DNA of 10,166 bases. Source: Anaerococcus sp. (GTDB lineage: Bacteria > Bacillota > Clostridia > Tissierellales > Peptoniphilaceae). Position 1 is the stretch's first letter; each line of letters starts with the position of its first letter. The position numbers and the translations under genes were made by a program. The stretch is taken from the NCBI GenBank assembly GCA_030825745.1, contig JAPJPH010000019.1:1-10166 (forward strand). Reading direction: 5' to 3'. The notes below the pieces were generated by a model. The model had not been told where the DNA came from. It saw only the letters and a program-made list of their open reading frames with translations, and searched no databases. Shown here in pieces: positions 5,209 through 10,166 of this stretch.

Positions 5209-7193
5209 TATCTAAAAAACTTATCTTTTATCTTATCTACTATAGCTTCAGTAGTAAAACCAAGCTCTGCTGCTACTTCAGATCCCTTACCTGAGATTCC
5301 AAACCTATCTATACCGATATTTAGGCCGCATCCACCGGTAAATTCGCTCCAGCCAAAGGTTGAACCCATTTCTATGGAAACTTTCTTTACTCCCTTAGTT
5401 AGGACTTCTTTTTTGTAGGATTCATCTTGGGCTCTGAATAGCTCCATAGATGGCATGGATACTACTTTAATTGATTTGCCCTCTTCTTCTAATTTCTTAG
5501 CTGCATCTAGGGCTAGAGATACTTCTGAGCCTGTAGCTATAAGTATTAGGTCAGCATCATCAGCTTCTTTTATAACATAGGCTCCCTTATCTATATTATC
5601 TAGGTCCTCTGTTTCTGCTAGGTTTGCTACTGCCTGTCTAGTTAAGGAAATAACAACTGGGCTTTCTTTACTTTCTAAGGCTATCTTCCAAGCTAGCCTT
5701 GTTTCATTGGCATCAGCTGGCCTTAAAACTATAGTGTTAGGGATAGCCCTGAGCATAGCTAGTTGGTCTATAGGTTCATGGGTTGGTCCATCTTCACCTA
5801 CAGCCACTGAATCATGGGTCATAACATAGGTTAAAGGTAGGTTTGATAGGGCTGATAACCTAACTGCTGCCTTTAAGTAGTCTGCAAATACAAAGAAGGT
5901 TGATACATGGTGGAAGCTTCCTCCATGGGCTATGATTCCATTTCCAATAGCTGCCATGGCAAACTCACGAACTCCATACCATAGGTTTCTACCCTCTGGA
6001 TTTTCGTTAGAAAATGCCTTAGAGTCTTTTATATTAGTCTTATTAGAAGAGAATAAATCTGCTGACCCACCCCAGAAGTTTCTACTTATCTTGGCTAAAT
6101 CTTGGATAATCTCCCCACCTGACGCCCTGGTTGCTAGGGCTTTATCAGCTGATGAGTATTTCTTAACCTCATCCATAAAGTTTTCTGGAAGTTTTCTCTC
6201 TATTCCTGCTATAAGCTCTTTATAATCTTGTGGATAATCTTTTTTATAACCTTCTAAAAGCTCATCCCATTTTTTATTAGCCTCTGATCCTCTGTCTGAA
6301 ACTTCTTTAAATGTATTATATACTTCTTCTGGAATAATAAAGTCATCATCACTCCACTCATATATTTTTTTTGCAGCTTCAAAGTCTTCTGATCCTAATG
6401 GGGCTCCGTGAACCTTATTAGTTCCTTGGTTAGCTGATCCATAACCTATTACAGTTTTTATCTCAATTAAGGTTGGACCATTAGAGTTTTCCTTGGCACT
6501 TGTTATAGCTTCATATATAGCATCTAAATCATTGCCATCTTCTACCCTAAGGTAATTCCATTTTTGAGCCTTAACCCTGGCTTCTACATTTTCAGAAAAT
6601 GATGTTGAAAGATTACCATCTAGGCAGATATCATTTGAATCATATAAAACGATTAGCTTATTTAAGTTTAAATGGCCTGCAAGACTCATAGACTCATAAG
6701 CTACCCCCTCCATAAGATCCCCATCTCCACAAAGAGCATAGGTATAATGGTCTATAATATCATAATTTTCCTTATTATATAGGCCAGCCATATGTTTTTC
6801 AGCTACTGCAAGACCTACTGCTTGGGCTATACCCTGGCCCAAAGGTCCTGTAGTTACCTCAACTCCATCGGTATGACCGCACTCAGGATGGCCTGGAGTC
6901 CTAGATCCTACTTGCCTAAAATCTTTTAAATCATCTATAGTTAAGTCATATCCTGCTAGGTGAAGGATTGAATAAAGCATGGCTGATCCATGACCTGCCG
7001 ATAGGACAAACCTGTCCCTATCAAAAAACTTAGAATTTTTAGGATTTGCCTTTAATATTTTGTTAAAAAGGGTGTAGGCCATAGGTGCTGCACCCATAGG
7101 AAGGCCAGGATGGCCAGAGTTGGCAGCTTCTATTTGGGCAATTGATAAGGCCCTGATAGCGTTAACTGCTTGTTGATCTTTTTTGCTAAACAT
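5208..7193 (-). CDS. tkt: transketolase
   Basis: This 661-residue thiamine-diphosphate enzyme moves two-carbon units between ketose and aldose phosphates in the non-oxidative pentose phosphate pathway. Visible motifs are SGHPGLPMGAAP (26-37), AGHGSAMLY (66-74), TTGPLGQGIAQAVG (114-127), cofactor motif CGDGDLMEG (155-163) with the Asn of YDSND (184-188), KVHGAPLG with H263, and in the second domain GVREFAM with catalytic E410, FHHVSTFFVFADY and THDSVAVGEDGPTHEP (459-473). The length is normal for a full bacterial transketolase and no key residue is missing. The start has AAAGGAGATTAT-ATG, identical over 15 bases to the larA start region. It lies downstream of the transaldolase gene, separated by a long hairpin. 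Confidence 0.97.
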   Translation of the reverse strand: MFSKKDQQAVNAIRALSIAQIEAANSGHPGLPMGAAPMAYTLFNKILKANPKNSKFFDRDRFVLSAGHGSAMLYSILHLAGYDLTIDDLKDFRQVGSRTPGHPECGHTDGVEVTTGPLGQGIAQAVGLAVAEKHMAGLYNKENYDIIDHYTYALCGDGDLMEGVAYESMSLAGHLNLNKLIVLYDSNDICLDGNLSTSFSENVEARVKAQKWNYLRVEDGNDLDAIYEAITSAKENSNGPTLIEIKTVIGYGSANQGTNKVHGAPLGSEDFEAAKKIYEWSDDDFIIPEEVYNTFKEVSDRGSEANKKWDELLEGYKKDYPQDYKELIAGIERKLPENFMDEVKKYSSADKALATRASGGEIIQDLAKISRNFWGGSADLFSSNKTNIKDSKAFSNENPEGRNLWYGVREFAMAAIGNGIIAHGGSFHHVSTFFVFADYLKAAVRLSALSNLPLTYVMTHDSVAVGEDGPTHEPIDQLAMLRAIPNTIVLRPADANETRLAWKIALESKESPVVISLTRQAVANLAETEDLDNIDKGAYVIKEADDADLILIATGSEVSLALDAAKKLEEEGKSIKVVSMPSMELFRAQDESYKKEVLTKGVKKVSIEMGSTFGWSEFTGGCGLNIGIDRFGISGKGSEVAAELGFTTEAIVDKIKDKFFR

Positions 7194-7244
7194 ATAATCT
7201 CCTTTAAATCTTCTTACTAATATCTTACTATTTATTTACTCATA

Positions 7245-7320
7245 GAAAAAGAGTTTATGGACATAAAGGGCAAGTAAAATTATCTCCTAGAATAATCTCC
7301 CCTTAAGGTCCAAAAACTCT
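7245..7320 (-). terminator. long two-part hairpin with T-run between tal and tkt
   Basis: On leftward RNA AGAGTTTTTGGACCTTAAGGG (7320-7300) pairs with CCCTTTATGTCCATAAACTC plus T (7270-7250) with three mismatches in 21 pairs. An inner stem ATTAT/ATAAT (7296-7292 with 7283-7279) closes an 8-base loop. TTTTTC follows directly. It has the layout of an intrinsic terminator after tal, but is unusually long and may instead set the tal-to-tkt ratio. No strong promoter is visible between it and the tkt start. Confidence 0.7.
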
Positions 7321-7330
7321 TATCTAAATC

Positions 7331-7978
7331 TTATCTTTTCTCAAAAGTTTCCCAATCTTTTTTGAAAGCCTCTATGCCTGCATTTGTTAGTGGGTGAGTC
7401 CATAGTTTTTCAAATATTTTGCCTGGGATTGTTGCTATGTGAGCTCCGTTTAATGCTGCATCTTCTAGGTTTTTGATATTTCTGATGCTCGCTGCTATTA
7501 TTTCACTTTCGTATCCGTAGATATCTATGATTTCTCTTAGTTTATATATTAGCTCAGCTCCATCTTCTCCCATATCATCTACCCTGCCCATAAAGGGTGA
7601 GATGTAGGTGGCTCCTGCTTTCATGGCCATTAGGCCTTGGCTTGCTGAAAATATTAGTGTACAGTTTGTTTTTATTCCCTCTTTTGCTAGGGTATTTATA
7701 GCTTTTAGACCATCTTCTGTCATTGGGATTTTAACTACGATATTTTCTGCCCATTTTGCTAGATCTCTTGCTTGATCTATCATACCATCATAGTCATAGG
7801 CTGTTACTTCTGCTGATACAGGTCCATTTACTAGGCTACAAATTTCCTTTACAACTTCCTCAAAGTCCCTACCCTCTTTTTTTATTATAGATGGGTTAGT
7901 AGTTACACCATCACATAGACCTAGGTCATATATTCTTTTTATCTCATCAATGTTTGCTGTATCTAAGAAAAATTTCAT
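7331..7978 (-). CDS. tal: small transaldolase (TalC/FSA-like family)
   Basis: This 215-residue class I aldolase-fold protein probably transfers a dihydroxyacetone unit between sugar phosphates in the pentose phosphate pathway. It has [11 protein letters not shown] (3-13), GVTTNPSII (24-32), the Schiff-base lysine K83 in [17 protein letters not shown] (105-114) and [10 protein letters not shown] (126-135). E57 in SAEV and F129 in SPFMGR are the residues typical of transaldolase; fructose-6-phosphate aldolase has Gln and Tyr there, so transaldolase is the better call. The start is set by AAAGGAG, with ATG at 7978. It stands next to transketolase, its partner in the same pathway, and 88 bases after the GntR gene. 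Confidence 0.93.
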   Translation of the reverse strand: MKFFLDTANIDEIKRIYDLGLCDGVTTNPSIIKKEGRDFEEVVKEICSLVNGPVSAEVTAYDYDGMIDQARDLAKWAENIVVKIPMTEDGLKAINTLAKEGIKTNCTLIFSASQGLMAMKAGATYISPFMGRVDDMGEDGAELIYKLREIIDIYGYESEIIAASIRNIKNLEDAALNGAHIATIPGKIFEKLWTHPLTNAGIEAFKKDWETFEKR

Positions 7979-8013
7979 TGTTGCTCCTTTAAAAATCTAA
8001 TTTCAATGTAAAT

Positions 8014-8058
8014 ATTATATTCGAAATAACAATTCTGATAATATAAAAATAATTGTTA
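8014..8058 (-). promoter_or_regulatory. candidate tal promoter/operator: TATAAT with an 8-bp inverted repeat
   Basis: A consensus -10 box TATAAT (8019-8014, minus strand) lies about 40 bases upstream of the tal ATG, without a recognisable -35. Just upstream are the perfect inverted arms TAACAATT (8058-8051) and AATTGTTA (8034-8027), 16 bases apart. The arms could be a regulator site overlapping the promoter. As a terminator for the GntR gene the all-but-one A-T stem and missing T-run would be weak. Confidence 0.3.
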
Positions 8059-8066
8059 ATTAATAT

Positions 8067-8777
8067 TTAATTCATATTTTTAAGTTCAACGTAATATTTA
8101 TAAACCGAACCTATATAATATATTTCTACATATTCTACAATATCACAATCTGTACTGGATACTCTTTCTTTGTATAGCATAGCAGTGTTAGTACTAATTT
8201 TTAGTAGCTCTGATAAAGATTTGTTGGAATTAATAGATTCTATAATTTCATAACCATGAGTAATATTAATATTTTGTGATTCCAATATCCTATATAATGA
8301 ACTATGACTTGATATAAAGTCTTCTTCACTTAATTTAGCAAATCTTTCTGGTATAAAAGCTCTATGAAACCCAATATTTCTATCATTTACTTTTCTTATT
8401 CTTTCTATTTGATATACTTTATCTAGATCATCTAAATTAAGAGCTTTCTTAACTTTATCTGGAGCAATAATCTTTTTAAAACTAACAAGCTCACTTGATT
8501 CGTTTTGATTTTCAAGGCTGAAAGATTTTATACTGTTTAAATTTAGTGTTTTTTTATCATTAGTGATAATAGTTCCTACCCCCGATTTTTTAATTACAAA
8601 TCCATCGCGCTGTAAATCCTCAACCGCTCTACGAATTGTAATCCTACTAACCTGGTATTTTTCCTGTAATTCAGTCTCTGAGGGTAATAGTTCATCTTTT
8701 TTATACACTCCTAATTGTATTTTATCTAGTATATCCAAATATACATTTCTGTATAACGGAATGTCTTTAACATTCAT
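8067..8777 (-). CDS. GntR-family transcriptional regulator, HutC/UTRA type
   Basis: This 236-residue DNA-binding repressor or activator has a GntR winged helix at about 8-72, with LPSETELQEKYQVSRITIRR (31-50) and the wing motif KKSGVGTII (63-71). A C-terminal UTRA-type ligand domain covers about 90-230. HutC-type regulators usually sense a small metabolite, often a phosphorylated sugar, from the pathway they control. It is the third gene of the right-hand operon, 21 bases after the BtpA-family gene, so it probably controls that operon and perhaps tal. The start is supported by GAGGGGAT upstream. The ligand cannot be inferred, and the operon promoter lies outside the window. Confidence 0.92.
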   Translation of the reverse strand: MNVKDIPLYRNVYLDILDKIQLGVYKKDELLPSETELQEKYQVSRITIRRAVEDLQRDGFVIKKSGVGTIITNDKKTLNLNSIKSFSLENQNESSELVSFKKIIAPDKVKKALNLDDLDKVYQIERIRKVNDRNIGFHRAFIPERFAKLSEEDFISSHSSLYRILESQNINITHGYEIIESINSNKSLSELLKISTNTAMLYKERVSSTDCDIVEYVEIYYIGSVYKYYVELKNMN

Positions 8778-8798
8778 AATCTATCCCCTCATCAACAT

Positions 8799-9584
8799 TC
8801 ATATATTTTTTTTAACTTCGTTAATAAATTTTTTAGCTTTTTCTGGATTAATGTCGTTAGCCATATCACCATCTTTAATCCAAGTCGCAACACTTACACC
8901 GTCATAATATTTCATAAGCTCTGCAACATTATCCCCAGTTGCTCCTCCGCCTAAGTAAATAGGAACTTGTAGATTTTTAGATTTTATTTCTTTAGCAATT
9001 TCTATACTTTCATCGAGTGATTTTCCTGAAGTAAAAATTCCATCTGCGAAGGCTTCATTAACTATTTCCCAAGCTGCTTCACCATAAGATTTCTTTCCAA
9101 GCGGAACTCCGTGTACTTCATAAACATCAGCAAATATTGGAACGGCACTTCCTATTTTCATCTTTAAATCAATTATATCAGTACATTGTCCCTGAAGCAT
9201 GCCCGCGCTCGTAACATTAACGCCTGTGTATAAATGTTCTACTCTTATAAAATCAGCTCCAACTGCATCAGCAACTGCTAGAGATGCAACCCCATCCCAG
9301 TTAACCAGAATACCTATTAATAAATTAGGATATCTTCTTTTGATTTCAGATGTTATTTGTGTCATATATGCAACCGTTTGAAAATTAGAAAATTGCTTTA
9401 TAGGCATATCATTCATATTCTGAATTATTAAACCATCAAATTTATTCTCTTCTATCATTTTAGCTTCATTTATAGCTTTTTCAATGATTATATCTATTTT
9501 TTCGCCTTTATTTTTATAGGTTCCCGGTAAAGCTGGGGGCTGTAACATAGCTAATACTGGTTTATTTAAGAGTTTTTTATTCAT
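8799..9584 (-). CDS. BtpA/SgcQ-family TIM-barrel protein
   Basis: This 261-residue cytoplasmic protein resembles BtpA, named for photosystem I accumulation in cyanobacteria, and SgcQ of the E. coli sgc sugar cluster. Family-like stretches in order are LAMLQPPALPG (11-21), FDGLIIQNMND (49-59), VGADFIRVEHLYTGVNVTSA (108-127), GMLQG (128-132), FADVYEVHG (151-159), DGIFTSGKS (181-189), LGGGATGDNV (211-220, a phosphate-binding-like loop) and DGVSVATWIKDGD (228-240). The biochemical reaction of the family is not firmly known to me; the fold and the glycine-rich loop suggest a phosphorylated sugar ligand. Its ATG lies inside the end of the upstream gene (8-base overlap), with a perfect AGGAGGT site, so the two are translationally coupled. 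A photosynthetic role is not credible here. Confidence 0.87.
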   Translation of the reverse strand: MNKKLLNKPVLAMLQPPALPGTYKNKGEKIDIIIEKAINEAKMIEENKFDGLIIQNMNDMPIKQFSNFQTVAYMTQITSEIKRRYPNLLIGILVNWDGVASLAVADAVGADFIRVEHLYTGVNVTSAGMLQGQCTDIIDLKMKIGSAVPIFADVYEVHGVPLGKKSYGEAAWEIVNEAFADGIFTSGKSLDESIEIAKEIKSKNLQVPIYLGGGATGDNVAELMKYYDGVSVATWIKDGDMANDINPEKAKKFINEVKKNI

Positions 9585-10166
9585 ATTTACCTCCTAATCT
9601 TGTCATATATTCCCTAGAAACTAAATACATGCTATTAGTTGGAATGACCCCAAATTCAGTAATATAAGCATATATATTGTCAGGATTTACTCCTATTAAT
9701 TCTGGAATTATTGTAAATATTGAGTCGTCTAAAATTTCATTATTTTTATATTTATCTTTATAATCTATACTAACAATCTCTTTTCTTATTCCAACATTTC
9801 TTCTTTCATCTAATTTATTCATCGGAGTTAAAAAGTATAGTTTTTTATCAAATATTTTACAAAGATGTCCTAATATATCTGAACCAACTGTATTAAATCC
9901 AGTTCCGTCAGGATAGAACGTCTCAGCTCCCATCAAACAGCATTGACTTTTTTTTAAGAAATATAAAGCTGCAGAATCTGGAAAGAAGTGTAATTTTAAA
10001 TTTTCTTTATCATTCAATTTTAAAAATGGGGTCCCACCATCTATTGCAGAACTTTCAGAAATATAAATATTTATATCTATATCATTTTTTTCTGAAATAT
10101 ATAATACCGCTTTTTCAACTGTACTTGAATAATCATATAGGAATATATCAGTATATACACTTAATT
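9577..10166 (-). CDS. eIF-2B/MtnA-like (IF-2B family) protein, C-terminal part, runs off right edge
   Basis: The frame is open from the stop at 9577 to the window edge (195 codons visible). A TTG at 10017 could be mistaken for a start, but the upstream codons clearly belong to the family: YDYSSTVEKAV (10-20 of the visible part), INIYISESSAIDGG (31-44). Then come GAETFYPDGTGFNTVGSD (79-96) and ITEFGVIPTN near the C terminus. The family includes methylthioribose-1-phosphate isomerase, ribose-1,5-bisphosphate isomerase and eIF-2B alpha. The usual GAD is GAE here and the usual NK(I/V)GT is NTVGS, so this is a divergent member whose substrate cannot be read off. About 100-150 N-terminal residues lie outside. 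It overlaps the BtpA-family gene by 8 bases. Confidence 0.85.
   Translation of the reverse strand, partial: LSVYTDIFLYDYSSTVEKAVLYISEKNDIDINIYISESSAIDGGTPFLKLNDKENLKLHFFPDSAALYFLKKSQCCLMGAETFYPDGTGFNTVGSDILGHLCKIFDKKLYFLTPMNKLDERRNVGIRKEIVSIDYKDKYKNNEILDDSIFTIIPELIGVNPDNIYAYITEFGVIPTNSMYLVSREYMTRLGGKYE

Noticed and set aside
7331..7978. Fructose-6-phosphate aldolase
   Set aside because: The discriminating residues are Glu57 and Phe129 as in transaldolase, not Gln and Tyr.
8563..8907. Plus-strand frame of about 114 codons spanning the GntR-BtpA junction
   Set aside because: It is antisense to the ends of two well-supported genes, with no family features.
10015..10017. TTG as the start of the IF-2B-family gene
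   Set aside because: The same frame is open to the window edge and the upstream residues (for example ISESSAIDGG) match the family, so the gene begins outside the window.

Overview
The window is AT-rich DNA from a low-G+C Gram-positive bacterium. Every convincing gene lies on the minus strand, so the text below runs from high to low coordinates. Strong AAAGGAGATTATATG-type ribosome binding sites, TTA/CTA/AGA/AGG codon preference, fermentative sugar genes and a nickel-dependent lactate racemase homologue suggest an anaerobic Firmicute. My guess is the Anaerococcus/Peptoniphilus group, from general style only and not from a database match.

Right block (10166-8067): a tight operon holds the C-terminal part of an eIF-2B/MtnA-like sugar-phosphate isomerase-fold protein (cut by the right edge), a BtpA/SgcQ-family TIM-barrel protein and a GntR/HutC-type regulator. 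It is an uncharacterised-looking enzyme pair with its own regulator. It differs from the rest of the window in arginine codon choice and in ribosome-binding-site style, so it may be a later insertion.

Middle block (7978-5208): a small transaldolase (TalC type) and a transketolase form the non-oxidative pentose phosphate pathway. A long two-part hairpin with a T-run separates them. Their position next to the right block fits a route that delivers a sugar phosphate into the pentose phosphate pathway, but this is inference.

Left-centre (5150-2625): two overlapping half-size CHR (chromate transporter family) membrane proteins, then a LarA-family racemase with all the key nickel-pincer-site residues I can check. 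Each unit ends in an intrinsic terminator.

Left (2472-1): a cytoplasmic GH13 alpha-glucosidase with its terminator, then a gene-free stretch of about 730 bases, then the first 26 codons of an unrecognised gene leaving the window. The gene-free stretch holds a near-consensus sigma-A promoter for that last gene, three CcpA/LacI-type operator-like sites just downstream of the promoter, and an unusual G+C-richer array of about six degenerate 22-24 bp tandem units, each with a small internal inverted repeat. The array is the feature least explained by known categories.
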